Positions 26,593-35,370 of a stretch of 64,000 nt of DNA are shown in pieces. Where the stretch lies: the NCBI RefSeq assembly GCF_025136295.1, contig NZ_CP062788.1, forward strand, positions 1,178,001-1,242,000. Reading direction: 5' to 3'. The notes beneath the pieces were generated by a model. The model ran no database searches. It saw only the letters and a list, made by a program, of their open reading frames with translations, and was not told the origin of the DNA. Numbering within the stretch: the stretch's first letter is position 1; each line of letters starts with the position of its first letter. The position numbers were made by a program, and so were the translations under genes. Source of the DNA: Aestuariispira ectoiniformans (GTDB lineage: Bacteria; Pseudomonadota; Alphaproteobacteria; UBA8366; Aestuariispiraceae).

Positions 26593-27342
26593 TCAGGCAA
26601 GCTCGCTTATTGAGGATGTCTCAAAATCGAAATCATCCTCGTAACGGGCTGTAAGGAAGTTCATGAAACGGTTATGGAATTGCCGTGTGTGCTCATGGGC
26701 CAGGCGGTCCGCCTCTGCCACATCCTGCCTCCTGATTGCCTCTATGATGTCGAAATGTTCCGACGTCAGCAGTCCTTCGGTGGTTGAGCGTGCCAGATAG
26801 TCGAAATGCATGTGCAGGATACGGCGGCCTTCGTCCAAAAGCCTGCCATAGGCGTTTGCGAGGTAATCGTTTTTGCCTGCCAGGGCGACAGCCATGTGAA
26901 AGTCGCGATTGGTTGCCGACATTTTAAGATAATCATTGTCGATACAGGCCTTGTCGAAAGCTTCGGCATATTTATGCATGCGCTTTATTTCTTTGTCCGT
27001 CCGGAATTTCGCAGCAAGCCGCGTGTTGATCCGTTGAAGAAAGTCCAGGGCCTCAACATAACGCGGAAAGCCGACCATATTGACGGGCGCGACCAGGGTC
27101 GACCTGTTGGACAGCATCACAACCAGACCGTCCGCTGAGAGCCTGACCAAAGCTTCCCGCACAGGGGACCGGGACATGGCGAATCGTTGAGACAGGCTCG
27201 TCTCGTCCAGCGGTACTCCCGGGGCAAGCTCAAGCGTTAGAATTTCCCGGCGGAGTTCATCATAGACGAATTTGGCGCCGCGGCCCTTTGCATGTCTGGC
27301 GGCAGGTGGTTGATTCTCATCCAGTTTTTCCGGTGCGGTCAT
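26593..27342 (-). CDS. GntR-family (FadR/FCD type) transcriptional regulator
   Basis: A 249-aa regulator with an N-terminal winged helix (YDELRREILTLELAPG, then LSQRFAMSRSPVREALVRL near 55-75) and a C-terminal FCD effector domain rich in the metal-binding residues of that group (NRDFHMAV, ARYEDDF). It is divergent from the aapJ transporter and hydroxyproline genes, which it most likely controls. ATG at 27342 is supported by GAGAGGG. Two TGTCGACA palindromes in the shared promoter region are likely operators. Confidence 0.87.
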   Translation of the reverse strand: MTAPEKLDENQPPAARHAKGRGAKFVYDELRREILTLELAPGVPLDETSLSQRFAMSRSPVREALVRLSADGLVVMLSNRSTLVAPVNMVGFPRYVEALDFLQRINTRLAAKFRTDKEIKRMHKYAEAFDKACIDNDYLKMSATNRDFHMAVALAGKNDYLANAYGRLLDEGRRILHMHFDYLARSTTEGLLTSEHFDIIEAIRRQDVAEADRLAHEHTRQFHNRFMNFLTARYEDDFDFETSSISELA

Positions 27343-27406
27343 CGCGACCCTCTCCATTCTTCTTGTTGTTGCAGTCAACACGATTTCCAGGTTGATAACA
27401 ATTCTA

Positions 27407-27457
27407 TTGACGTGTCGTCACATTGTCGACATAAATCATGCATGCAAAATGTCGACA
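27407..27457 (+). promoter_or_regulatory. aapJ promoter with GntR-type operators
   Basis: A candidate sigma-70 promoter, TTGACG (27407-27412) and CATAAA (27430-27435) with 17 nt between, is overlapped by TGTCGACA at 27424-27431; a second identical TGTCGACA lies at 27450-27457, centres 26 bp apart. A further palindrome, TGACGTGTCGTCA (27408-27420), covers the -35 box. The layout fits repression by the divergent GntR protein. Binding is inferred. Confidence 0.6.
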
Positions 27458-27497
27458 AAGATTGACTGATCTAACAGAGAAAAAATGGGAGACGAGA

Positions 27498-28541
27498 ATG
27501 ATTAATTGGAAAAAAGGCTTGGCGCTTGCCGCAGCCGCATTTGTTCTAACGGCCCAGGCCAGCTATGCGGATGTTGCGGAAAACAGTCGATTGAACACTG
27601 TTTTGAAACGTGGTTCGCTGTTATGCAGTGGTCATAACGGGTCTTTCCTGGGCTTTGCGGAAGTCGACGACAAAGGGAAATGGAAAGGTGTCGATATCGA
27701 CCTTTGCCGGGCTTTGTCTGCGGGCCTATTCGGCAAATCCGACGGTCATTTGGAGATCGTCCCCGTCAGCTGGGCGCAACGTTGGCCAGCGCTGCAATCG
27801 GGCGATATCGACGTTGTCATCAAGGTCTCCGGCTGGACTCAAAGCCGGGATACCGAGCTTAATCTCGCCTATAGTCAGCCCTATTTCATCGGCGCCTTTC
27901 AGGTCATGGCGCGGGCCGATCTGGGGGCGAGCGGCGTTGCCGATCTGGATGGCGGGTCGATCTGCGTTTCCGCGGGCACGTCGACCGAACGTGTGCTGGC
28001 CACCTATTTGGAAAGTAACAATATCGACGCCGAAGTCATCGTCTTCGAAAAAGGCGATGAGGTTCGGAGTTCCTATTTTGCCGGCCGCTGCGACGGCATG
28101 ATTGAATGGGCGCCAAGCCTGGCAGCAATTCGTGTGGATGCGCCAAACCCCAAAGACCATGTGATCCTGCCCGACGTGCTGGACCTGGAGGCTGAAGGCA
28201 TTATCGTGCCGGAAGGTGATCCGGACTGGCTGGACGTGCAGAACTGGATGCTCAGCTCCTTGTGGTTCGCTGAAGCGAATGGGATCACCTCCGCCAATGT
28301 CGATGAGATCCGCGCCAATCCGCCGTCGTCGACCATTGAGAAGTTCCTGGGCGTGACGCCGGGCTATGGCGAGCGCCTCGGCCTGCCGGATGACTGGGCC
28401 TATAATATGATCAAGGAAGTCGGCAATTTTGCGGAGATCTACGATCGAAATATCGGATCCGGTTCACCATATAAGCTGCCTCGCGGCATTAATAGCCTCT
28501 ACAAGAATGGTGGCGTGTTCTATCCGCTGATCATCGATTAA
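27498..28541 (+). CDS. aapJ: Amino-acid ABC transporter binding protein (AapJ-like)
   Basis: A 347-aa periplasmic protein with a Sec signal (MINWKKGLALAAAAFVLTAQASYA, cleavage before DVAENS). LCSGHNGSFLGFAEVDDKGKWKGVDIDLCRAL and SAGTSTERVLATYLE fit the general L-amino-acid receptor AapJ. It starts at 27498 after GGGAGACGAGA. It heads an Aap-type operon placed before hydroxyproline catabolic genes, so hydroxyproline or proline-like compounds are plausible ligands. Confidence 0.88.
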   Translation: MINWKKGLALAAAAFVLTAQASYADVAENSRLNTVLKRGSLLCSGHNGSFLGFAEVDDKGKWKGVDIDLCRALSAGLFGKSDGHLEIVPVSWAQRWPALQSGDIDVVIKVSGWTQSRDTELNLAYSQPYFIGAFQVMARADLGASGVADLDGGSICVSAGTSTERVLATYLESNNIDAEVIVFEKGDEVRSSYFAGRCDGMIEWAPSLAAIRVDAPNPKDHVILPDVLDLEAEGIIVPEGDPDWLDVQNWMLSSLWFAEANGITSANVDEIRANPPSSTIEKFLGVTPGYGERLGLPDDWAYNMIKEVGNFAEIYDRNIGSGSPYKLPRGINSLYKNGGVFYPLIID

Positions 28542-28556
28542 TCCCTGACTGTCTAC

Positions 28557-28584
28557 GGAGGTAGGGCGGGATAGCCCTGCCTCC
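28557..28584 (+). promoter_or_regulatory. Hairpin between aapJ and aapQ
   Basis: GGAGGTAGGGC (28557-28567) pairs with GCCCTGCCTCC (28574-28584), 11 positions with one G-U, loop of 6 nt, without a T-run. It follows the binding-protein gene, as in the three other ABC operons of this window, and likely raises AapJ output relative to the permeases. Confidence 0.6.
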
Positions 28585-28608
28585 CGGGCGGCAATGCGAG
28601 GGGGTATT

Positions 28609-29778
28609 ATGCTGGAGCTCTTCAAAAATAAGTCGGTACGCGATGCAGCCTTTCAGGCCAGTTTTGTAGGCAGTCTGCTGGCGGTTGTCGTGGTGTTTGT
28701 GATGACAGCGCACGTTAATCTTGAGGCGCAGGGCATTACGTCTGGCTTTGGTTTCCTGGACCGCGCAACCGGTTGGAAAATCAATTTTTCCCTGATCGAA
28801 TATTCGACTTCATCGCCTTATTGGAGAGCAATTCTGGTTGGGGCGCTGAATTCCCTCTTTGTCGGGTTTATCTCGTTGGCGGCGGCTACAATGATCGGCG
28901 TGACAATTGGCGTTATGCGCACTTCCGGCAACGGTATGGCTGAGTTGTTGGGGGCTGTCTATGTTGAGACGTTTCGAAATATTCCGCTGCTTTTGCAGCT
29001 CTTCTTCTGGTATGCGCTGCTTACCAGCCTGCCCAATCCCAAGGAAGTACCACTTCTGTTCGGCGGTATTGCACTGACGGGCCGCGGTATCTTCATGCCA
29101 GGACTGAATGTCACGGGTGAATCCGTGTTCCTGGGCGCGGTGGCGCTTGTTATTGCGGCGGGCCTATCGCTTTGGATCGGGGCGGCCCGGCAGTTCAGCG
29201 GCATGGATACCGGTCGCAAGAAAAACCTACGCCGGTGGGCATGGCTGGCCGCTTTGGCTCTTGCTGCCCTATTCATATGACATGGCCGCCTGCCGGAGAC
29301 ACCGCTCGTCAACATGCCCTATCTGAAGGGGCTGAACTACCGAGACGGCATTCGCGTTTCGCCGGAACTTCTGGCCTGCATCATTGCCATATCGATCTAT
29401 GGTGGGGGCTATATTGCGGAGATTATTCGCGCAGGTTTCAATGCCGTTGGTAAGGGGCAGGGTGAGGCGGGTTATGCCCTCGGTCTCACGCGCTGGCAGA
29501 TATTCAGCCGCATTCGCTTTCCATTGGCGATCCGTGCCGTAATGCCGACCATGATCAACCAATATGTCTGGCTCCTGAAGGCCACGACCATAGGAATTGC
29601 CGTCGGTTTTTCCGACTTCTTCATGGTGATTTCGACCTCGATCAACCAGAGCGGTCAGACTCTTGAGCTGATCGGAATTCTCATGGGTGGTTTTCTTTTG
29701 ATCAACTACCTGATGGCCTGGGTGCTCAATCGCGTGAATGACGCGATCAAGCTCAAGGGCACGCAGCTACGTAGTTAG
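28609..29778 (+). pseudogene. aapQ: Amino-acid ABC permease AapQ interrupted by an in-frame TGA
   Basis: The two halves of an AapQ-type permease read in the same frame: 28609-29277 encodes the N-terminal membrane segments and 29281-29778 the conserved C-terminal part with the EAA-like loop (GKGQGEAGYALGLTRWQI). Only a single TGA at 29278-29280 separates them; the flanking residues (AALFI before, HGRLPETPLV after) continue a normal AapQ, total about 389 codons. No SD precedes the ATG at 29314, so re-initiation is weakly supported. It may be a real nonsense mutation, a sequencing error, or readthrough. The aapJ, aapM and aapP genes are intact. The start at 28609 is chosen for GAGGGGG. Confidence 0.7.
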
Positions 29779-29789
29779 AGGGGGCGGAA

Positions 29790-30854
29790 ATGACCAACGT
29801 GTACCACGGCCTCAACTTCCTCGACGTGATCCGCAAACGCTATTTCTCGACCAGGATTGATGCTGTTGCAACGCTACTTTTTGGTACGGTTGCGGTTTGG
29901 ATTTTGTGGAACCTGCTTGACTGGGCCCTGTTTGGAGCGGTCTTCGGGGCGGAAGACCGAGAGGCCTGTGGCCAGGCGGGTGCCTGCTGGTCGGTGATTG
30001 CCGCGCGCTGGCGGCTGATCCTCTTCGGTCTCTATCCCTTCGAGGAACAATGGCGTTCAGGCATTGCCTGCTTCGCGATCATTCTGGTGGGCGCTTTGTC
30101 ATGTGTGCCTTGGTTCTGGAACGCCAAACGCCTGGCAACGCTCTGGCTTGTCGGTTTTGGAGCTTTCTATGTTCTGATGCGCGGGGGGTATTTCGGATTG
30201 ACGCCCGTATTTGAACAGAATTGGGGCGGGCTTTCGCTGACGCTGTTCATTTTTGCCGCTGTTGCAATTATCGGAATGCCGACGGCAATTATTTTTGCTT
30301 TGCTGCGCCGGTCCGATCTGCCTTGGGTGTCGCGCGCTATGGGGCTGGTTATCGATACAATACGGTCGTTGCCGCTGCTATCGATCATGTTCACTTTTGC
30401 CATCGTACTGCCGTTCGTGCTGCCCGATTGGTTGATAGGGGACAAGCTCTATCGGGTGATCGTGGGATATGCTCTGTTTTTCGCCTGCTATCAGGCGGAG
30501 ATCATCCGCAGTGGCATGCAAGCGCTTCCGGCAGGACAGGAAGAGGCGGCCAAGGCGCTCGGCATGGGGTATTGGCACCGTATCGGCTATATCGTGCTGC
30601 CCCAGGCCTTTCGCAATGCTCTTCCCCCGACGATCAATCAGTTTGTGATCACCCTGAAGGAAACCTCCCTGGTCGTGATTATCGGATTTTTCGATGTGCT
30701 GGCATCCGGTAATGCCGCCTTCGGCACGGCTGAATGGAATTTCGCGAATGTGGAAGTCTATACCTTCGTCGCGGTTGTTTTCTTTGTCTTTGTTTTCGCA
30801 TTGTCGCGCTACGGCGCCTATCTGGAACGCCGTTTGGGCGTCGTCCGCCGCTGA
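29790..30854 (+). CDS. aapM: Amino-acid ABC transporter permease (AapM-like)
   Basis: A 354-aa permease with an N-terminal extension containing several hydrophobic segments and a C-terminal BPD_transp_1 domain; [32 protein letters not shown] is split over the coupling loop near residue 250. This long form is typical of AapM. AGGGGGCGGAA lies ahead of the ATG. It pairs with AapQ to form the channel for AapJ and AapP. Confidence 0.9.
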   Translation: MTNVYHGLNFLDVIRKRYFSTRIDAVATLLFGTVAVWILWNLLDWALFGAVFGAEDREACGQAGACWSVIAARWRLILFGLYPFEEQWRSGIACFAIILVGALSCVPWFWNAKRLATLWLVGFGAFYVLMRGGYFGLTPVFEQNWGGLSLTLFIFAAVAIIGMPTAIIFALLRRSDLPWVSRAMGLVIDTIRSLPLLSIMFTFAIVLPFVLPDWLIGDKLYRVIVGYALFFACYQAEIIRSGMQALPAGQEEAAKALGMGYWHRIGYIVLPQAFRNALPPTINQFVITLKETSLVVIIGFFDVLASGNAAFGTAEWNFANVEVYTFVAVVFFVFVFALSRYGAYLERRLGVVRR

Positions 30855-30865
30855 CGGAGGAATCA

Positions 30866-31606
30866 ATGTCCACTACCGCCATCCGTATTACCGATATGCA
30901 CAAATATTACGGCAGTTTCCATGTGCTGAAAGGGATCAACCTGGAAGTGGCTCAGGGGGAGCGTATCGTGGTTTGCGGCCCATCTGGGTCAGGCAAATCG
31001 ACCTTGATCCGCTGTATCAACAAGCTTGAGGATCACCAGGTTGGCTCTATCAATGTGCTGGGGACCGAACTGGATGACAACCTCGACCATATCGATGTTG
31101 TCCGCCGGGAGGCGGGGATGGTTTTCCAGCATTTCAATCTCTTCCCTCATATGACGATTCTGGAAAACTGCACCTTGGCCCCGATCCTGGTGCGCAAGCA
31201 GCCGAAGGCGGAAGCCGAGGCAGTAGCCATGGAATATCTGGCCAAGGTGAAGATTCCGGAGCAGGCGGGCAAATATCCCGGGCAGCTCTCGGGGGGGCAG
31301 CAGCAACGCGTGGCGATCGCACGGGCGCTGTGCATGAAACCCGAAATCATGCTGTTCGACGAGCCGACTTCCGCCCTCGACCCGGAAATGATTTCTGAGG
31401 TGCTGGATGTCATGGTCGGTCTCGCCGGGGAAGGCATGACCATGGTCTGCGTCACCCATGAAATGGGCTTCGCCCGTCAGATGGCAGACCGGGTGATTTT
31501 CATGGCCGACGGCGAGATCGTCGAACAGGGGCCACCGGACCAGTTTTTTGAGAATCCCGAGAACGACCGGACCAAGGCGTTTCTGAGCCAGATTCTTGGG
31601 CATTAG
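30866..31606 (+). CDS. aapP: Amino-acid ABC transporter ATP-binding protein (AapP-like)
   Basis: A 246-aa ATPase with Walker [10 protein letters not shown] (about 38-46), signature [15 protein letters not shown], Walker [14 protein letters not shown] and the H-loop CVTHEMGFA. This is the polar-amino-acid class (GlnQ/AapP). The start at 30866 has GGAGG five nt upstream and removes a spurious extension into aapM. It is the last transporter gene, 100 bp before the hydroxyproline genes. Confidence 0.93.
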   Translation: MSTTAIRITDMHKYYGSFHVLKGINLEVAQGERIVVCGPSGSGKSTLIRCINKLEDHQVGSINVLGTELDDNLDHIDVVRREAGMVFQHFNLFPHMTILENCTLAPILVRKQPKAEAEAVAMEYLAKVKIPEQAGKYPGQLSGGQQQRVAIARALCMKPEIMLFDEPTSALDPEMISEVLDVMVGLAGEGMTMVCVTHEMGFARQMADRVIFMADGEIVEQGPPDQFFENPENDRTKAFLSQILGH

Positions 31607-31706
31607 GCAATTTGCGCGCCCGATACCGTCCATCCATGCCCGCTCGACAGCATGTCAGACGATGTGGATGGTCCTCTCAACATGTCCATAAGTAAGGATT
31701 ACAGAT

Positions 31707-32585
31707 ATGAAGCTTTCAGGAGTTATGCCCGCGCTCGTCACACCCTATGACGCGAATGGCAGGATCGATTTCAAGGCCTATGAGGCTTTGCTGAAACATT
31801 TGCGCGCCGCAGGCTGTTCCGGCTGGACGCCGAACGGTTCTACCGGTGAATATAACGCCATGACGGCCGACGAGCGCGTTGAAGTCCTGAAATTCGTCGC
31901 CGATTTTGCCAATGATGACGAATTCCTGATCGCGGGCACCAATGGCGGCTCCACACGCGAGGTGATCGAGCATACCGAACGGGCCTATGACCTGGGCTAC
32001 CGGACGGTACTGTTGTCCGCGCCCTACTATGCGATGCCGGCGGAAGACGAGCTGATCAAGCATTACCAGGCGGTGCTGGATGCCGTGGATGTGAATATCG
32101 TCCTTTACAACTATCCGCCGAAAGTCGGCGTTGAGGTCACTTTCGATGTAATCGATGCCCTGGCGGACCATCCGCGGGTGATCGGTATCAAGGAAAGCTC
32201 CGGCCTGTTGCAGCGCGCGGTGGATATCTACAGCCGTTATAATGGCCGGGTCCAGCTGGTTTCCGGGTCCGATGACATCGCGCTCGATTTCATGCTTTGG
32301 GGGGCGGACAGCTGGATTTGCGGTCCGGCCAACTGCATGGCCAAGGCCTGCGTGGACCTCGACCGGACCTACAAGTCGGGAGATCTGGACGCCGCGCGGG
32401 AAAAAATGGTCCGGCTTTACAAGGCAATGAACAGCCTGGAGACCGGTAAATTCGTCCAGAAGGTAAAATATGGCTGTGAATTGCAGGGCGTGCCGGTGGG
32501 CAACTGCCGGGCACCGCTGCAGCCGCTGTCGGCGGAGGAAAAGGCCGATTTCCGCGCAGCAATGGAACCGATCCTGAACTGGTAG
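31707..32585 (+). CDS. DapA-family lyase, probable 1-pyrroline-4-hydroxy-2-carboxylate deaminase
   Basis: A 292-aa TIM-barrel class I lyase of the DHDPS/NAL superfamily: Y134 in YNYPP and the Schiff-base K162 in GIKESSG are in place, and PNGSTGEYN replaces the GTTGE loop. Next to an FAD oxidase, a KGSA dehydrogenase and a proline-racemase-like enzyme it should act in trans-4-hydroxyproline breakdown, turning 1-pyrroline-4-hydroxy-2-carboxylate into 2-oxoglutarate semialdehyde and ammonia. Assignment is by family plus context. A good terminator follows. Confidence 0.8.
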   Translation: MKLSGVMPALVTPYDANGRIDFKAYEALLKHLRAAGCSGWTPNGSTGEYNAMTADERVEVLKFVADFANDDEFLIAGTNGGSTREVIEHTERAYDLGYRTVLLSAPYYAMPAEDELIKHYQAVLDAVDVNIVLYNYPPKVGVEVTFDVIDALADHPRVIGIKESSGLLQRAVDIYSRYNGRVQLVSGSDDIALDFMLWGADSWICGPANCMAKACVDLDRTYKSGDLDAAREKMVRLYKAMNSLETGKFVQKVKYGCELQGVPVGNCRAPLQPLSAEEKADFRAAMEPILNW

Positions 32586-32597
32586 TCTCCCTCGCCC

Positions 32598-32628
32598 TGG
32601 GGCGGCGGTGACGCTGCCCCATTTTTTT
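32598..32628 (+). terminator. Rho-independent terminator inside the hydroxyproline cluster
   Basis: TGGGGCGGC and GCTGCCCCA (8 of 9 paired) with a GGTGAC loop are followed at once by TTTTTTT (32622-32628). It sits 12 bp before the oxidase start, so it may set lower expression for the following genes or mark the end of the transporter-lyase transcript. Confidence 0.75.
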
Positions 32629-32639
32629 GGATAACAAAT

Positions 32640-33878
32640 ATGAGTCATGTAGTGGTTGTCGGCGGCGGTGTTGTAGGGATCTGCTGTGCGCTGGAATTGC
32701 TGGGCGATGGCCACCAGGTAACAGTATTGGAACCTGGAGCCGTCGGTGAAGGCGCTAGTTGGGCATCCTGCGGATCGATTGCGGTCAGCGAAATCATCCC
32801 GCTCTCAAAACCAGGAACGCTGATGCGCGCGCCGAAATGGCTGCTGGACCCGATGGGGCCGCTGACCTTGCGCGGCTCCTCGCTCGTCGGTGTGCTGCCC
32901 TGGTTCATGCGCTTCGCGGGCAATTCCCGAATGTCGCGTATCAAGGCTATCAGCAATGATATCTCGGTTCTGACGCTCAGGGCATTGGCGGATATCGAAA
33001 CACTGCTGGCGCAGCATGGCTTGTCCGATCTTCTACGCCAAACCCCTGTAATCGAGCTTTATGACAGTGAACAGGATCTGGCGCATGAGCGGCATTTCCA
33101 CGAGATTCGCCGGAGGCTCGGTTTCCGTATAGACGAGATCTCGGGCCGCGAAGCAAAGGAGATGGAACCTTCCATCGCAATCGATTTTGCCTGTGCCGCC
33201 GTGTTCCGGGACTGGCGCTCCGTGGTGGATACCAAGCGCTTCGTCGTTGATCTTCATAAGGCCTTCGCGGCGCGCGGCGGCGTGGTGAAACCCGTCGGCG
33301 CATCGGCTTTTTTACGTGATGCGGACCGGGTCGCTGGGGTCTCGACCACTTCCGGTGAAATCATTCGGGGAGATCAATATGTTCTCGCTGCCGGGGCCTG
33401 GTCCAAAAAGCTCGCCGAGGATATCGGGATCAGGATCCAGCTTGAAGGCGTGATTGGTTACCAAACCAATCTGACCGATGCCGGTGTCGCTGTGGAACAT
33501 GGGCTGATTTATGCGAAAGGCGGTTTCGGCATAACGCCCTATGAAAGCGGCCTTGCCGTGGCGGGCAGTATCGAATTCGCCAAATTGAATGCAAAGCCCG
33601 ACTGGAGGCGTGCGGATATTCTGGTCGAAAAGGCACGGCGCGTGCTGCCCGGTCTGCAGACCCGATCGGCGGAGCGGCGTTATGGGCGTCGTCCGCTGAC
33701 GCCTGATACCAAGCCGATTATCGGTCGCTCGCCACAAGTGGGGAATATGATTTTTGCCACCGGGCATGGTCAGCTCGGGCTGACCCTTTGCGCTACTACC
33801 GGGCGGCTGGTCAAGGAGATCGCCGGGGGAAGGGTCCCCAATATCGACATGGCGGCCTATCGGCCCGATCGTTTTTAG
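32640..33878 (+). CDS. FAD-dependent D-amino-acid oxidase family, probable D-hydroxyproline dehydrogenase
   Basis: A 412-aa DAO-fold flavoprotein: dinucleotide motif VVVVGGGVVGICCALELL at the N-terminus followed by VLEPGAVGEGASWASCG, and a C-terminal TPDTKPIIGRSP with ATGHGQLGLTL, the second FAD-contact region. In this setting it should oxidise cis-4-hydroxy-D-proline to 1-pyrroline-4-hydroxy-2-carboxylate. D-proline or another D-amino acid is an alternative substrate. The ribosome site before the ATG is weak. Confidence 0.83.
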   Translation: MSHVVVVGGGVVGICCALELLGDGHQVTVLEPGAVGEGASWASCGSIAVSEIIPLSKPGTLMRAPKWLLDPMGPLTLRGSSLVGVLPWFMRFAGNSRMSRIKAISNDISVLTLRALADIETLLAQHGLSDLLRQTPVIELYDSEQDLAHERHFHEIRRRLGFRIDEISGREAKEMEPSIAIDFACAAVFRDWRSVVDTKRFVVDLHKAFAARGGVVKPVGASAFLRDADRVAGVSTTSGEIIRGDQYVLAAGAWSKKLAEDIGIRIQLEGVIGYQTNLTDAGVAVEHGLIYAKGGFGITPYESGLAVAGSIEFAKLNAKPDWRRADILVEKARRVLPGLQTRSAERRYGRRPLTPDTKPIIGRSPQVGNMIFATGHGQLGLTLCATTGRLVKEIAGGRVPNIDMAAYRPDRF

Positions 33879-33890
33879 AGGAGGCATATA

Positions 33891-35369
33891 ATGCAGGATA
33901 AATTGTTTATCGATGGCAAATGGGTTGACGCGCAGTCGGGTGAAAAATTCGATGTCGTCGACCCGTCCAATCGCGAAGTGTTTCATCGGATCGCCCGCGG
34001 CGGAGCCGCAGACATTGATGCGGCGGTTACCGCGGCAAGAAAAGCCTTCGACTATGGTCCTTGGCCGCGGATGGGCGGCGCCGAACGCGCCGCAATCCTA
34101 CGCCGGATGGGCGATGAGATAGAGGCCCGGAAGGATGAACTGGCGCGTCTGGAAGTTCGCGATAACGGTAAACCTTTGCCAGAAGCGATATGGGATATTG
34201 AGGATACGGCGGGATGTTTTCATTTTTACGCCGACCTGGCCGAAAAGTTGGATCAGAACCCGGAACAGGATATCCCTCTGTCGATGGACGGTTTCTCCTC
34301 CAAGGCCGTGAAGGAACCGGTCGGGGTGGCGGGTGCTGTCATTCCCTGGAATTTCCCCATGCTCATGGGCGCCTGGAAGGTCGCACCTGCGCTGGCGGCG
34401 GGATGCAGCGTGGTTCTTAAACCGTCGGAGGTCACATCGATGACGGCCTTGGAATTCGGTATCGTTGCCCAGAAGGCTGGGCTGCCCGATGGTGCATTGA
34501 ACATTGTGACCGGTTTCGGTCCCGATGCGGGGCAACGTCTGGCGGAACATCCCGGCGTCGACAAACTGGCCTTCACCGGCTCGGTACCGACGGGCAGGCG
34601 CATCATGCAAACCGCCGCGCAGGACATCAAAGCCATCACCCTGGAACTGGGCGGTAAATCCCCGCTTGTCGTCTTCGAAGATGTGAAGATCGACGAGGCG
34701 GTCGAATGGGTGCTGTTCGGTATCTTCTGGAATAAGGGGGAGGTCTGCTCCGCAACCTCGCGTGTCCTGGTCGCGGAGGCCATCTATCCGAAATTTATGG
34801 AGCGCCTGGTTGAGGAAGCGCGCAAGATCAGGATCGGTCATGGCCTGGAGGAAGGCGTGTTACTGGGGCCACTGGTGAACCAGAGCCAGCAGGATAAAGT
34901 CCTGGCGGCGATTGAACGTGGCAAGACGGAGGATGCCAAGATGGTCTGCGGCGGTGGCATTCCTAAGGGGTTGGAGCACGGCTGCTATGTGGAACCCACC
35001 ATCTTTGCCGATGTGTCCCCGGATTGCTGGATATGGAAAGAAGAAATCTTCGGTCCTGTCGTCTGCGTGCGCAGCTTCAAGACGGAAGAAGAGGCGATCC
35101 GGCTGGCCAATGATTCCCGTTTCGGTCTTGCCGCTGCGGTCATGTCCAACGATCTGGAACGCGCCGACCGCGTTGCGCGCGCCTTCCGGGCCGGGATCAT
35201 CTGGGTCAACTGCTCCCAGCCCACCTTCGTGGAAGCGCCCTGGGGCGGTTACAAACAATCCGGCATTGGTCGCGAATTGGGGGAATGGGGCCTGAACAAC
35301 TATCTCGAGACCAAACAGATCACCTCCTATGATCGATCCAAACCCTGGGGTTGGTATTTGAAGGAATAG
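33891..35369 (+). CDS. Aldehyde dehydrogenase, probable 2-oxoglutarate semialdehyde dehydrogenase
   Basis: A 492-aa aldehyde dehydrogenase: PWNFPMLMGAWKVAPALAAG near 155, LELGGKSPLVVFED with the general base near 258, and NKGEVCSATSRV with the catalytic cysteine near 290. It closely resembles betaine/aldehyde dehydrogenases, but its place between the hydroxyproline oxidase and epimerase points to oxidation of 2-oxoglutarate semialdehyde. AGGAGG precedes the ATG. It differs clearly from the enzyme at 23163, so the two pathways have separately recruited dehydrogenases. Confidence 0.85.
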   Translation: MQDKLFIDGKWVDAQSGEKFDVVDPSNREVFHRIARGGAADIDAAVTAARKAFDYGPWPRMGGAERAAILRRMGDEIEARKDELARLEVRDNGKPLPEAIWDIEDTAGCFHFYADLAEKLDQNPEQDIPLSMDGFSSKAVKEPVGVAGAVIPWNFPMLMGAWKVAPALAAGCSVVLKPSEVTSMTALEFGIVAQKAGLPDGALNIVTGFGPDAGQRLAEHPGVDKLAFTGSVPTGRRIMQTAAQDIKAITLELGGKSPLVVFEDVKIDEAVEWVLFGIFWNKGEVCSATSRVLVAEAIYPKFMERLVEEARKIRIGHGLEEGVLLGPLVNQSQQDKVLAAIERGKTEDAKMVCGGGIPKGLEHGCYVEPTIFADVSPDCWIWKEEIFGPVVCVRSFKTEEEAIRLANDSRFGLAAAVMSNDLERADRVARAFRAGIIWVNCSQPTFVEAPWGGYKQSGIGRELGEWGLNNYLETKQITSYDRSKPWGWYLKE

Positions 35370-35370
35370 A

